This document shows positions 43,018-51,294 of a stretch of 64,000 bases of DNA, piece by piece. The stretch's first letter is position 1. The number at the start of each line of letters is the position of its first letter. Location of the stretch: the NCBI GenBank assembly GCA_964643895.1, contig CAZXUE010000003.1, positions 1 through 64,000 on the forward strand. Direction: 5' to 3'. Made by a program: the position numbers and the translations under genes. Origin of the DNA: UBA7683 sp964643895 (lineage in GTDB: Bacteria; Patescibacteriota; Saccharimonadia; Saccharimonadales; UBA7683). A model generated the notes under the pieces. The model worked only from the letters and a program-made list of their open reading frames with translations, was not told the origin of the DNA and made no database searches.

Positions 43018-43146
43018 GTGATTTTTGTGGTTGCAAAAATTTTGCAGGAAAAAGATGGATCAAAGATCATAGCAAACTCACCCCAAAAAGAGGCCATTTT
43101 GAAAGCCTCTTTTTCTATGGCAAATAAAAACAGGAGTGAAGCATGA
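43018..43146 (+). CDS. 42-codon leader ORF translated through the pyrG terminator
   Basis: AAGGGAG (43005-43011) is 6 nt before a GTG that opens 42 codons ending in TGA at 43144-43146, overlapping the pyrG ATG (ATGA). The ORF crosses the strong hairpin at 43085-43114. The early codons are U- and A-rich (ATT TTT GTG GTT ... AAA ATT TTG). The layout matches the E. coli pyrL leader before pyrBI. The peptide has no recognised function. Confidence 0.5.
   Translation: MIFVVAKILQEKDGSKIIANSPQKEAILKASFSMANKNRSEA
43085..43114 (+). terminator. Attenuator hairpin before pyrG
   Basis: AAAAAGAGGC (43085-43094) and GCCTCTTTTT (43105-43114) form a 10-bp stem, 10-nt loop, with the T-run in its 3' arm. It is only 28 nt before pyrG, so it must be bypassed to express the gene. 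Confidence 0.8.
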
Positions 43147-44756
43147 GCAAACAACCAAAATATATTTTTGTAACCGGTGGTGTGCTTTCAGGAGTTGGCA
43201 AGGGGATTACCGCGGCATCAATTGGCAATATCCTCAAAAGCCGAGGGCTGAAGGTAAATATTCAAAAGTGTGATCCGTATTTAAACACTGATGCCGGTAC
43301 GCTTAATCCTGCCGNNNNNNNNNNTGAATGTTTTGTGACTCATGATGGCGCTGAAACCGATCTCGATCTCGGCCATTACGAACGCTTCCTCGATATCGAA
43401 CTCACTCAAGCGAGCTCAACTATGAGCGGCCGTGTGCTGCGCCAGGTGCTTGATGATGAGCGTGCTGGTAAATATTTGGGTAAAACCGTTCAGATCGTCC
43501 CGCATGTTACACAGGCCATGCAGCAGCATATTGAGGTGGCAGCCGAAGGTTTTGATGTGCACATTGTAGAAGTTGGCGGCACAGTGGGCGATATCGAAGG
43601 TCAAGCTTTTATTGAGGCTATTCGCGAGATGGGCATACGTCATGGCCGTGAAAATTGCATTTATGTGCATGTTGTCTACATTCCGTATCTTGGAGCAAGT
43701 AAAGAGTTTAAAACAAAACCGGCGCAAAATGCGGTGAAAGATCTCAGAAACACCGGTATTGCGCCAGATATGCTGATGGCACGTTCCGAAGATGCTGCGC
43801 CGGAAAGTGTCATTCAAAAACTTAGTTTGTTCGGGGGAATCCCAGAGGCAGCAATCGCGCTGCTGCCGAATGCCAAAACAATCTATCAGGTGCCGTTAAC
43901 GCTTGAAGAGCGAGGCATCGGTGATTATATCGTGCAGCGGCTCAGCTTGAAGACTGGCAAACCAAATAACAAAGAGTGGCAGAAGTTGGTTAATGCCGTC
44001 ATTCAGCCAAAAGCGGCTACTGTTAAAGTGGGTATGGTGGCAAAATACCTTGATAACGAAGACAGTTATTTTTCAGTTGTCGAGGCGCTGCGGGCAGCAG
44101 CCTGGAAGCATGGGGTAGGTGTAGAAATTCATTGGGTGAATGCCGAAGCAATTGAAAGAGGTAAACTCTCGCTTAAAGACCTAGAGAAGCAGGTTGATGG
44201 TATCGTGGTTCCTGGCGGTTTTGGCTCGCGTGGGGTAGAGGGCAAAATCACTGCTGCCGATTGGGCGCTTTCACACAACATCCCGTATCTTGGGCTTTGT
44301 CTTGGTATGCAAGTTGCGGCTATTGCAGCTGTGCGGCAAAGTGGTGTGAAAGATGCAAATTCCACCGAGTTTGATCCAAAAACGCCAGATCCGGTTATTA
44401 ATACTATGGAAGATCAAGTTGGCAAAGAAGGTACCGGCGGTACCATGCGGCTCGGTGATTACGAGTGTGCACTTAAACCAAAAACTACCACGGCCAAGCT
44501 TTATGGTGCAAAAACAGTACACGAGCGCCATCGTCACCGTTATGAATTTAATAATGCTTACCGTCGACAGCTTGAGCTAGCGGGCATCACAGTAAGCGGC
44601 GAATGGCAAAAAGGTGGCTTGGTGGAGATTATTGAGAAAACAGATCATCCTTTCTTTATCGCGAGCCAGTTCCACCCAGAATTTACTTCGCGGCCAAATC
44701 GCCCTCAACCATTATTTGACGGCTTCATAAGCGCATTGAAGAAACGTAAAAAATAA
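43143..44756 (+). CDS. pyrG: CTP synthase (contains N gap)
   Basis: 537 residues as written. The synthetase domain has KYIFVTGGVLSGVGKGITAASIG and the DLDLGHYERF block; the glutaminase domain has the nucleophile in LGLCLGMQV and the HPE triad in QFHPEF. It makes CTP from UTP and glutamine. Ten Ns lie at 43315-43324, in the conserved SPxxHGE loop; ours reads NPA then four X then E, one residue more than the family, so the true gap is probably 7 nt. Under control of the upstream leader/terminator. Confidence 0.95.
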   Translation: MSKQPKYIFVTGGVLSGVGKGITAASIGNILKSRGLKVNIQKCDPYLNTDAGTLNPAXXXXECFVTHDGAETDLDLGHYERFLDIELTQASSTMSGRVLRQVLDDERAGKYLGKTVQIVPHVTQAMQQHIEVAAEGFDVHIVEVGGTVGDIEGQAFIEAIREMGIRHGRENCIYVHVVYIPYLGASKEFKTKPAQNAVKDLRNTGIAPDMLMARSEDAAPESVIQKLSLFGGIPEAAIALLPNAKTIYQVPLTLEERGIGDYIVQRLSLKTGKPNNKEWQKLVNAVIQPKAATVKVGMVAKYLDNEDSYFSVVEALRAAAWKHGVGVEIHWVNAEAIERGKLSLKDLEKQVDGIVVPGGFGSRGVEGKITAADWALSHNIPYLGLCLGMQVAAIAAVRQSGVKDANSTEFDPKTPDPVINTMEDQVGKEGTGGTMRLGDYECALKPKTTTAKLYGAKTVHERHRHRYEFNNAYRRQLELAGITVSGEWQKGGLVEIIEKTDHPFFIASQFHPEFTSRPNRPQPLFDGFISALKKRKK

Positions 44757-44770
44757 GTTAAACTTTACCT

Positions 44771-45151
44771 ATGGCACAACACAAAATTTTACTCGTAGAA
44801 GATGACGAAGCGCTCGCGCAAATGTATACTATGCGGCTCACTGCCGAAGATTTTGATGTCAAACACGTCGGCAACGGAGAAGACGCGCTCTCAGCTGCGG
44901 TTGAATATCACCCCGATCTTATTCTGCTTGATGCAATGATGCCGAAAATAAGCGGCTTTGATGTACTCGATATTTTGCGTAACACCCCAGAAACAGCTAA
45001 CAGTCGCATTATTATGCTCACAGCACTAAGCCAAGCAAAAGATAAAGAGCGCGCCGAAAGCCTAGGCGTAGACGATTACCTCGTGAAATCACAAGTTGTT
45101 ATAGCCGATGTCATAGAGCGCATCAAATACCATATTGGCATAAACAAGTAA
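44771..45151 (+). CDS. Single-domain response regulator
   Basis: 126 residues, one receiver domain and no output domain. The acidic pocket (VEDDEAL), the phospho-acceptor Asp in ILLDAMMPKISG, Thr/Ser in MLTALS and the switch Lys in DYLVKSQ are present. It starts 14 nt after pyrG and may be co-transcribed. Its kinase is not adjacent; the orphan-like kinase at 54911 is the nearest. Confidence 0.9.
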   Translation: MAQHKILLVEDDEALAQMYTMRLTAEDFDVKHVGNGEDALSAAVEYHPDLILLDAMMPKISGFDVLDILRNTPETANSRIIMLTALSQAKDKERAESLGVDDYLVKSQVVIADVIERIKYHIGINK

Positions 45152-45172
45152 AAATAGTATAATATACAAACT

Positions 45173-45442
45173 ATGGAAACGCATCGTATGAAAGATGCGG
45201 TGGGCAATTTTGTATGTAACAGGCGAGCGGCCGTCGCACTTGGTGTGGCAACGCTTATTGCTGGAGTGCTCAGAATTAAAAACGACTATAATCCACCACA
45301 GCGCGGCGGCTGGCAAAAATCTCCCCCAATGAGTTCCTTATGCAAGATCCTGAAACTCCAAACGAATAGAGCCCAAGCTATCCTTAAGCCACCGTCATCC
45401 TTAACTCGTTTCAGGATCCATAATCGTCCAGCTAGATCCTGA
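45173..45442 (+). CDS. Small unknown protein with repeat-derived C-terminus
   Basis: 89 residues. TATAAT (45158-45163) is 9 nt before ATG, a good leaderless start. Residues ~19-36 form a hydrophobic segment. The last ~16 codons lie in the palindromic repeat at 45394-45457, so the C-terminus looks replaced by it and the original end may be lost. Could be a decaying gene. Confidence 0.4.
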   Translation: METHRMKDAVGNFVCNRRAAVALGVATLIAGVLRIKNDYNPPQRGGWQKSPPMSSLCKILKLQTNRAQAILKPPSSLTRFRIHNRPARS

Positions 45443-45458
45443 AACGAGTTCAGGATGG
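45394..45458. repeat. Long palindromic REP-like repeat
   Basis: TCATCCTTAACTCGTTTCAG (with GATC) and its near reverse complement GATCCTGAAACGAGTTCAGG (with ATGG) form a ~24-bp imperfect hairpin with a 14-nt loop. Member of the GTCATCCTGA family. Confidence 0.75.
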
Positions 45459-45493
45459 CAGAGCAGCCACAAGATTAAATTCCAAACACCCTA

Positions 45494-45522
45494 TTGACAT
45501 TTAAACAAGCTTATGCTAATAT
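45494..45522 (+). promoter_or_regulatory. Promoter of the FHA-like gene
   Basis: TTGACA (45494-45499), 17-nt spacer, TAATAT (45517-45522), with the extended TATGC. The start codon is 26 nt further. Confidence 0.65.
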
Positions 45523-45548
45523 TATATCTGTAAATAAGTAAAACAAAT

Positions 45549-47027
45549 ATGTCAGAACAAACGCGCTCAGATAAATATGCACCCCCTCAGGAATACGCTC
45601 TTGATAAAGAGGCTCAGAGGTTTCAGACAGAAAAACCAATTTGTAGCTCAGATATTATTGGCCTAAGTCCTGTCCTAGTTAGTGGTGAAACAACCACGGT
45701 CGTTGCTTTTGTGGATGTTAGAAGCTCGGACGGACAAGAGGTGAGAGCCGCCATAGTCCGCATTTCAGCTTTGCGCCAAGCAGAAGAAGAGGCAGCAAAC
45801 GATCAATTTGTTATATGGGGCTTGGTTGATTCGCGCGTTCAGGAGGACGAGGCGATGGTGGCACCTATTGAACAAGATGCCAACCCGGTGGAGATTGGTC
45901 GGGCAGGGCTAGATTTATGGAGGGGTGCTTTGCGCGAGAACCCGCACGCTTCAAGGCGACATACCTCAGTACGTGTCGTTGATGGTGTGCTTGAGGTCGC
46001 CGATACGTCCGGAGAAGGTAACGCCACAGTAGTTGAAGGGCAGCTCTTTGCGGAGGAAGTAGTGAGTGGCAACGCAGACCCTAGTATTTTGTCCGATGAA
46101 GTTATTTCTGAACCTGAACCTGAAGCTGCGGAGGAGGAAACGCAATCCCAAGTCGAAAGCGAGAGAGTAGTAGAGCTGGCTGATATTATGTCAAGTCCAG
46201 AGGCGATGCTCAATGCATTACACAGTAGGGAGCTGAGTTTCGATGTTAAGTCTCAACTTCATCAAATAGTTTCTGCCTGGAGTAGGTTCAAGCTCGCTAC
46301 GGCGACTCGTCAGGCCTGGGAAGAGGTCGTGATGCCGCAGCTAGATAGACTTGACGGCCCACTTCAGGATATGGGCGGACGCCTTCATAGGGCAAGTGGT
46401 GAGATTGAGCAGCTCGTGGGCGGCTTAAATCAGCTTGCTACCGCTGCTGAATACGGTGATTATGAGACCATGGGTGACTTGGGTCGAAGATATAAGTTTG
46501 TCCAACAGTTTGATGGCATTCTTCGGTCGCTACAGCCGGTTATGGTCGAAACTGGTTTAGGTGAAAATGTAAGAAGACTAGATGCTGACCAGTTAGAGTC
46601 TAGCGAAAATTTACGTCGGCTTCGACGTGGCGAATCATCAGAAGAGTTTTCAGTAGATGATGCCGCTGAGTTGCTTAGCGCAGTCGAAATACGTGCGGGC
46701 ACGACAGCGGCTGATATACGGGGGCAGATAGAGGGGCTGGACGAATCTGGCCTTGTCAGCAAGCTGTCTCGTCGTAGAGAAACCGTAGAGGCCATGATTC
46801 AGTTTGCCCGTATTGCGAATAATGATCCCCTCGTACAAGACTATATGGCAACAAAGCAAATTATCATGAATCGTGTAGAAGAATTATTTTCAGGGCGTTC
46901 ACGAATGACTTCAGTTGAAGTTCATATGCTTCGAAGTTATGTTGAAGCTCAGCTGCTTGAGCCGCTGAGGCAGGTAGAGAAGTTTGTTCGACTTGCGGCT
47001 TTGTATCAAAAAGAGGCTGCGCATTAA
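45549..47027 (+). CDS. Unknown protein with FHA-like segment and helical C-terminus
   Basis: 492 residues, acidic. Residues ~115-170 read VEIGRAGLDLWRG then NPHASRRHTSVRVVDGVLEVADTSGEGNATVVEG, matching the FHA pattern GR...SRRH...D.S..N.T.V, which binds phosphothreonine. The rest (about 210-490) is Glu/Arg-rich and mostly helical. If right, it would sense Ser/Thr phosphorylation. No kinase is adjacent. The FHA call is mine by eye and needs a profile search. Confidence 0.7.
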   Translation: MSEQTRSDKYAPPQEYALDKEAQRFQTEKPICSSDIIGLSPVLVSGETTTVVAFVDVRSSDGQEVRAAIVRISALRQAEEEAANDQFVIWGLVDSRVQEDEAMVAPIEQDANPVEIGRAGLDLWRGALRENPHASRRHTSVRVVDGVLEVADTSGEGNATVVEGQLFAEEVVSGNADPSILSDEVISEPEPEAAEEETQSQVESERVVELADIMSSPEAMLNALHSRELSFDVKSQLHQIVSAWSRFKLATATRQAWEEVVMPQLDRLDGPLQDMGGRLHRASGEIEQLVGGLNQLATAAEYGDYETMGDLGRRYKFVQQFDGILRSLQPVMVETGLGENVRRLDADQLESSENLRRLRRGESSEEFSVDDAAELLSAVEIRAGTTAADIRGQIEGLDESGLVSKLSRRRETVEAMIQFARIANNDPLVQDYMATKQIIMNRVEELFSGRSRMTSVEVHMLRSYVEAQLLEPLRQVEKFVRLAALYQKEAAH

Positions 47028-47055
47028 GGCATTTTTGTAGTATGAACAGGATTTG

Positions 47056-47328
47056 CTATTTAACCGAAACTTCAACTCGGGGGACTGAGCGTCCGGTGAA
47101 GGTTTTAACCTTCTTTTTGGTGAATTCTACGACGCCATCTTTGGCGGCGTGAATAGTGAAGTTTTTACTGATAAACGTGCCTTCACCAGCTCGTTTTGTC
47201 ATACCAACCTGGCGAACAATAACTTCGCCGGTTTTTACTTTTTGGCCACCATAGCGCTTAACGCCAAGCCGCTGGCCGGGTGAGTCTTTAAGGTTTTTGG
47301 CTGAGCCGCCAGCTTTGACATGTGACAT
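47056..47328 (-). CDS. rpmA: 50S ribosomal protein L27
   Basis: 90 residues, beginning MSHVKAGGSAKN, with LGVKRYGGQKVKTGEVIVRQ and IHAAKDGVVEF. The N-terminus reaches the peptidyl-transferase centre; there is no cleavable N-terminal extension. The usual partner rplU (L21) is not adjacent. Only 1 nt separates it from the end of the methyltransferase gene upstream, so they are co-transcribed. Confidence 0.95.
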   Translation of the reverse strand: MSHVKAGGSAKNLKDSPGQRLGVKRYGGQKVKTGEVIVRQVGMTKRAGEGTFISKNFTIHAAKDGVVEFTKKKVKTFTGRSVPRVEVSVK

Positions 47329-47329
47329 A

Positions 47330-48616
47330 CTATTTCTTCTCCAAAATGGTTAATTCTCTTGCCACAACCTGATTTTCTCTGTGATAGATTAAATCTTTTT
47401 TATCGGCGTGGACTAAATCTAATCGATTGTACCCCAGATCTGCCAGATGGTCAAGCACTTTGAGGTGTTTAAACTTGCTATTTCCCAGATACCAGGCGGG
47501 GAATGCTAAGCAGAGCCGAGTCCCTTTTTTGAGCTGACTGGAGATATTTTGCAAAAAACCTTCAGCAATTGTATTGGCTTCATCCATGATTACGTCTAAT
47601 TGATGCGTCTCCGGAAGCGAGGTGAGCGGTGTACCGAGATATGTTTCGCACACCACAGAGATCTGAGGGTTTAAAGAATGGATTTTAGAGAAATCCCAGT
47701 GGTGGTTTATAGCATCGCCTGCTTCAATACGCCATTGCAGTGGGTCATCCTGAGCTTGTCGACCTGTCCGCCGTAGCTTCAGCGAAGGAGGAAGGATCTG
47801 GTCTCGTAGCCACTTTATGTTTTCAGTACTATATTCAACCATTTTCTCCGAGATGTCAGAGCCATAGACGGCGAAGCCCATCAGCATGGCCTCCTGTAGT
47901 ACTACGCCGGTGCCACAAAATGGGTCGAGAATGCAGATTTCAGATGTTGCTCCATCTGTTATCTGCTTGCTGTTATCTACTATCCTTGATGTGGCAAGGT
48001 TGATCATAATCTGCGCAAGTTTCGGTGGCAGCATACCCACAAATGCATCGCGTTTTGGTCGCTCAAAATCTCGGGCGGCGTAGGCATCGATATCTTGTAC
48101 GGCATAGGTTTGGGCCAAGATGACATCGTCACCATCTTTTATAAGTAGTAACTCCCAACCAAGCGGGCCTGTAAGTTTATTGTAGAGAACTTGCGCACTC
48201 TCTAACGCTTCAGATTTATTTTCAATAATACGAACGCTGCGCCCGTGCTTTTTAATGACTTTTTTCAGCTCCAACATCTGTTTCAGCAGCCAATTTTTCT
48301 GCGCCTTAAAGCCGTAGATACTTACGCCAAACTGGAGTTTTCCATCTGGAAGATACTGAAGGTGTTCAGGAATGTTTGACTGCAAATATGAAAAAGCGCC
48401 GGAAAGATCCGTATTTTCTAGCCGAGAAAGCAGGCGAGCACACTTCATGGTGCCGCCAAATCGTGCTTGAGGTAGAGGATCCTCACTCGTCACAAGTGCC
48501 GCATAGTCCGATATCTCAATAATTTTTTCAGCACCAAACAAACTCTCCAGCTCCGCCAAAGAAAGTTTCGGTTGCCTCCCTAAAATCGCAATCTGCATAG
48601 TTACAGTATGAAGCAC
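47330..48616 (-). CDS. TRM11-like RNA methyltransferase with an in-frame palindromic insertion
   Basis: 428 residues. An N-terminal THUMP-like region (about 1-160), then FERPKRDAFVGMLPPKLAQIMINLA and the SAM-binding ILDPFCGTGVVLQEAMLMGFAVYGSDI, as in Trm11/TrmG10 enzymes that make m2G10 in tRNA. The NPPY-like motif is replaced by CETYLGTPL. At about residues 274-290 the segment KLRRTGRQAQDDP is encoded by a copy of the dispersed palindromic element, so the repeat has inserted in frame. Shares a unit with rpmA. Confidence 0.85.
   Translation of the reverse strand: MLHTVTMQIAILGRQPKLSLAELESLFGAEKIIEISDYAALVTSEDPLPQARFGGTMKCARLLSRLENTDLSGAFSYLQSNIPEHLQYLPDGKLQFGVSIYGFKAQKNWLLKQMLELKKVIKKHGRSVRIIENKSEALESAQVLYNKLTGPLGWELLLIKDGDDVILAQTYAVQDIDAYAARDFERPKRDAFVGMLPPKLAQIMINLATSRIVDNSKQITDGATSEICILDPFCGTGVVLQEAMLMGFAVYGSDISEKMVEYSTENIKWLRDQILPPSLKLRRTGRQAQDDPLQWRIEAGDAINHHWDFSKIHSLNPQISVVCETYLGTPLTSLPETHQLDVIMDEANTIAEGFLQNISSQLKKGTRLCLAFPAWYLGNSKFKHLKVLDHLADLGYNRLDLVHADKKDLIYHRENQVVARELTILEKK
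47744..47799. repeat. Palindromic element inside the methyltransferase CDS
   Basis: About 56 nt, AGATCCTTCC...CTCAGGATGAC on the minus strand, about 91% identical by eye to 60985-61041. It keeps the reading frame and encodes SLKLRRTGRQAQDDP. Confidence 0.85.
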
Positions 48617-48636
48617 TTGCTAAAACCAGAAAAGTA

Positions 48637-48665
48637 TTGACAAATATTGATTAATCAGGTACAAT
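48637..48665 (+). promoter_or_regulatory. Promoter of the 48705 gene
   Basis: TTGACA (48637-48642), 17-nt spacer, TACAAT (48660-48665). Confidence 0.65.
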
Positions 48666-48704
48666 AATTTATGATAGCTAAACAAGGGTAAAAGGTAAAA
48701 TAAA

Positions 48705-49463
48705 ATGAATAGAATGCGCGTAAATACTGATCCAAATGATATTAAACGAGAAGCTAGACGTCCGCGGTCGGGTAGTCGGGTAGCGGCTGCAGCATTAACG
48801 CTCGCAACGCTAGTTCCTGCAGGAGCTGTCGGTTATGCAGTTGGTGAAAACGATGGACGGAATAGTGAAGCGCGGCAGCGACGAGAGCAAGAGGCGGCTG
48901 CCACAAGACAGGCTGAGGAGCGTGACCATACTGAGAAAGTTGATCAAACTGTAGGCGAGCAGCTTATGCAACAAGCATTTGGTTGGTTTCAAAATCAAAC
49001 TGCTGAAATCGCAGATCAAGAACGACAAGGCACCGAGTTTGATTTTAGATTTTCTTCAGATTTCCAGCGTTTTAATGTGAGGTTTGTGTTTGACGAACAG
49101 GCATCACGAAAGGTTGCCGAACTAGACTGGGCAGATGTGAGCCAAGTTCGTGTTTCCCTCGTAAATGACAGCCAGCCTGATATAGCGTTTGATCCAGAGA
49201 CGCATACAACAATAGTGGTAGATCCTCGTGGCATGGGGAAGGATGAGGGTGGGAATCGCCCACAGGAGCGTGATATTGAAATTAGTCGACTGCCCGGTAA
49301 TAAAGCACCTCAAGATTATTTGGGCGACCAAGCCACAACTTCTAATAGCCCATGGAGGTACCAGGTTGATGTAGGCGGGCAGTTTGAAGGTCGTAAGCTG
49401 AGAGGAGAACTGGCGCAGCTTTTTGCACTAGCCAGTGACGGCTCTTTCGAAGAAAATACCTAA
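48705..49463 (+). CDS. Membrane-anchored unknown protein
   Basis: 252 residues: a short basic cytoplasmic start, one membrane helix (about 25-46, AAAALTLATLVPAGAVGYAV), a Glu/Arg-rich stalk, then a soluble extracellular domain with no family recognised. No Cys. An AAGGTAAA-like weak SD precedes ATG. Base composition matches the neighbours. Confidence 0.6.
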   Translation: MNRMRVNTDPNDIKREARRPRSGSRVAAAALTLATLVPAGAVGYAVGENDGRNSEARQRREQEAAATRQAEERDHTEKVDQTVGEQLMQQAFGWFQNQTAEIADQERQGTEFDFRFSSDFQRFNVRFVFDEQASRKVAELDWADVSQVRVSLVNDSQPDIAFDPETHTTIVVDPRGMGKDEGGNRPQERDIEISRLPGNKAPQDYLGDQATTSNSPWRYQVDVGGQFEGRKLRGELAQLFALASDGSFEENT

Positions 49464-49506
49464 GGCTATAACACGCACTGCCTAGCGCTGGAGCGAGTTG
49501 TCAAAT

Positions 49507-49706
49507 AGTACTAAAAAACGTCCAATCGGACAAAAAGTAGTATGGTTTATTCAAGCGGCTAGGTGATAGAAAGGGGCGAGCAGTGCATACATGGGTAGTT
49601 ATAATACGATTAATGTTATTTTTATGATTTGTATCGAATAAGATCGTGTAATTTTAAGGCAACGTATTTGTACTAAAAAACGTCCGATTGGACGGAAAAT
49701 GGTATT
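49507..49706. repeat. Duplicated hairpin element before the 49751 gene
   Basis: Two copies of TACTAAAAAACGTCC (49509 and 49671), each continued by a GTCC/GGAC hairpin and AAA..GTA, differ only by transitions in the first ~30 nt. The copies are 162 nt apart. The 130 nt between them holds no gene I can see. They may be operator or mobile-element ends. Confidence 0.65.
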
Positions 49707-49750
49707 TTTGTACGATGCGATTTTTTGAACGGCTGGTATACTAGGTGCTG

Positions 49751-50242
49751 ATGCTTGGGATTATTTTGTTGATTGCTACTGCTGGGTTGCCTCTTGTGGT
49801 GATCTACTGGTATCAAACATGTATTCTTAAAAGTGGCTATAGTTGGCGGCGAGATGATCTGTTGGTGCCACTTTTGGCGGCTGGCGTGCAGTTTGCGGCT
49901 TCGACAATTCCGTATTATTTTCTTGATCGTTTGCCGGCGAATTTTTTGCATCACGCTATTGGCGGGGGGGTGGCGGTGGCAATTATGACAGCGTATGTTA
50001 CGAGGCGACTATGGCCAAAATTACCTCTGTGGCAACGGTTTCTTTTACTCTTTTCTGCAGTGAATATTCTGGGAAATATGAACGAGATTGCCGAGCTGTT
50101 TTCTGAGCTGCTGACTGGCAGGGTGTATATTTCTACCAAGCTTGATACTAATATTGATTTGGTTGCCAATAATGTGGGGGCGTTGTTGGGTTTTCTGGTG
50201 ATACTTGGAGTTTTGCGGGTATATAAAAGGCAGAGGTTGTAA
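49751..50242 (+). CDS. Multi-helix membrane protein, VanZ/DUF2238-like
   Basis: 163 residues with five hydrophobic helices. The C-terminal KLDTNIDLVANNVGALLGF resembles the DTxxDLxxNxxGxxxG motif of VanZ-like/DUF2238 membrane proteins. TATACT (49737-49742) is 8 nt before the ATG at 49751; the GTG at 49745 is too close to it. Its stop overlaps the next gene start. Confidence 0.6.
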   Translation: MLGIILLIATAGLPLVVIYWYQTCILKSGYSWRRDDLLVPLLAAGVQFAASTIPYYFLDRLPANFLHHAIGGGVAVAIMTAYVTRRLWPKLPLWQRFLLLFSAVNILGNMNEIAELFSELLTGRVYISTKLDTNIDLVANNVGALLGFLVILGVLRVYKRQRL

Positions 50243-51294
50243 TGCAGTACCTCAGACGGCGTTGGAAGCTGCTCCTTAATATTGTAACGTTCGGGCTACT
50301 GGGCTTAGCGGTTTTTTTAGTACGCCACGATATCGCTAAGGCATTTACTGATCTGGGGCGCATTAATGCGATTGCACTGCTTCTCATGATTCCGCTGCAG
50401 GTGCAAAACTATGCCGCATACGCACACTTGTATCACGAGTTTTTAAAGATCTTGGGTAGTAAACAGCCGATGAAGTTGATGTATAAAGTAACGCTGGAGC
50501 TTAATTTTGTGAACCACGTATTCCCAAGCGGCGGGGTTTCGGGCTTTAGTTATTTTGCAGCTCGATTAAAGTCGGCCGGTGTGAGTACCGCGCAGTCAAC
50601 ACTTACTCAGACCATGCGGTTTGTTTTAACATTTGCGAGCTATGTTTTTTTGTTGTTCGTTGGGCTATTTTTGCTTGCTCTTGGCGGCAGTGCGAGCAAT
50701 ATGACGATTTTAATCACCTGTAGTCTGAGTTTTCTTACGGTCTTTATTATTCTTGTTGGCGGATATATCGTGAGCCGTAAAAGCAGAATTAAAGCTTTCA
50801 CAAAAGCGCTTACAAAGGTAGCTAACAGGGCAATCCATATTATTAGACCCAAGCATCCTGAAACAATCAACTTGCGGCGGGTTTATATTATTGTTAAGGA
50901 GATGAACGAGATCTACACTATGCTGCGAGTGAAGTTGCCGCAGTTGAAAACGCCGTTCTTTTATTCGGCACTAGCGAATATAACCGAACTAGCTACTATT
51001 TACGTTGTGTATATCGCCTATGGCCAATTTGTGAACCCCGGAGCGATTATTATTGCCTATGCGCTGGCTAATTTTGCGGGCTTGGTTGCAGTATTGCCTG
51101 GCGGCATTGGTATATATGAGGGCTTGATGGCGGCTGTGTTAGTTTCAGCAGGTGTACCAGCTGGTCTTGCTATTTCGGTAACGGTTATGTACAGAGTGTT
51201 GAACCTGATACTTAGCTTGCCAGTGGGGTACTACTTTTACCACAAGGCGCTGCCGAGTCTGGGCAAAACGCCGGACGAGCTCAAGCATGCATGA
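50242..51294 (+). CDS. YbhN/LPG-synthase-TM (UPF0104) membrane protein
   Basis: 350 residues, about eight helices. VFPSGGVSGFSYFAARLK and VLPGGIGIYEGLMAAVLVSAGVPAGLAI are the hallmark loops of the MprF N-terminal flippase-like domain (AglD/YbhN). It lacks the cytosolic MprF aminoacyl-transferase, so a lipid flippase or glycan-linked role is likely. Overlaps the xseA start, so part of one operon. Confidence 0.85.
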   Translation: MQYLRRRWKLLLNIVTFGLLGLAVFLVRHDIAKAFTDLGRINAIALLLMIPLQVQNYAAYAHLYHEFLKILGSKQPMKLMYKVTLELNFVNHVFPSGGVSGFSYFAARLKSAGVSTAQSTLTQTMRFVLTFASYVFLLFVGLFLLALGGSASNMTILITCSLSFLTVFIILVGGYIVSRKSRIKAFTKALTKVANRAIHIIRPKHPETINLRRVYIIVKEMNEIYTMLRVKLPQLKTPFFYSALANITELATIYVVYIAYGQFVNPGAIIIAYALANFAGLVAVLPGGIGIYEGLMAAVLVSAGVPAGLAISVTVMYRVLNLILSLPVGYYFYHKALPSLGKTPDELKHA

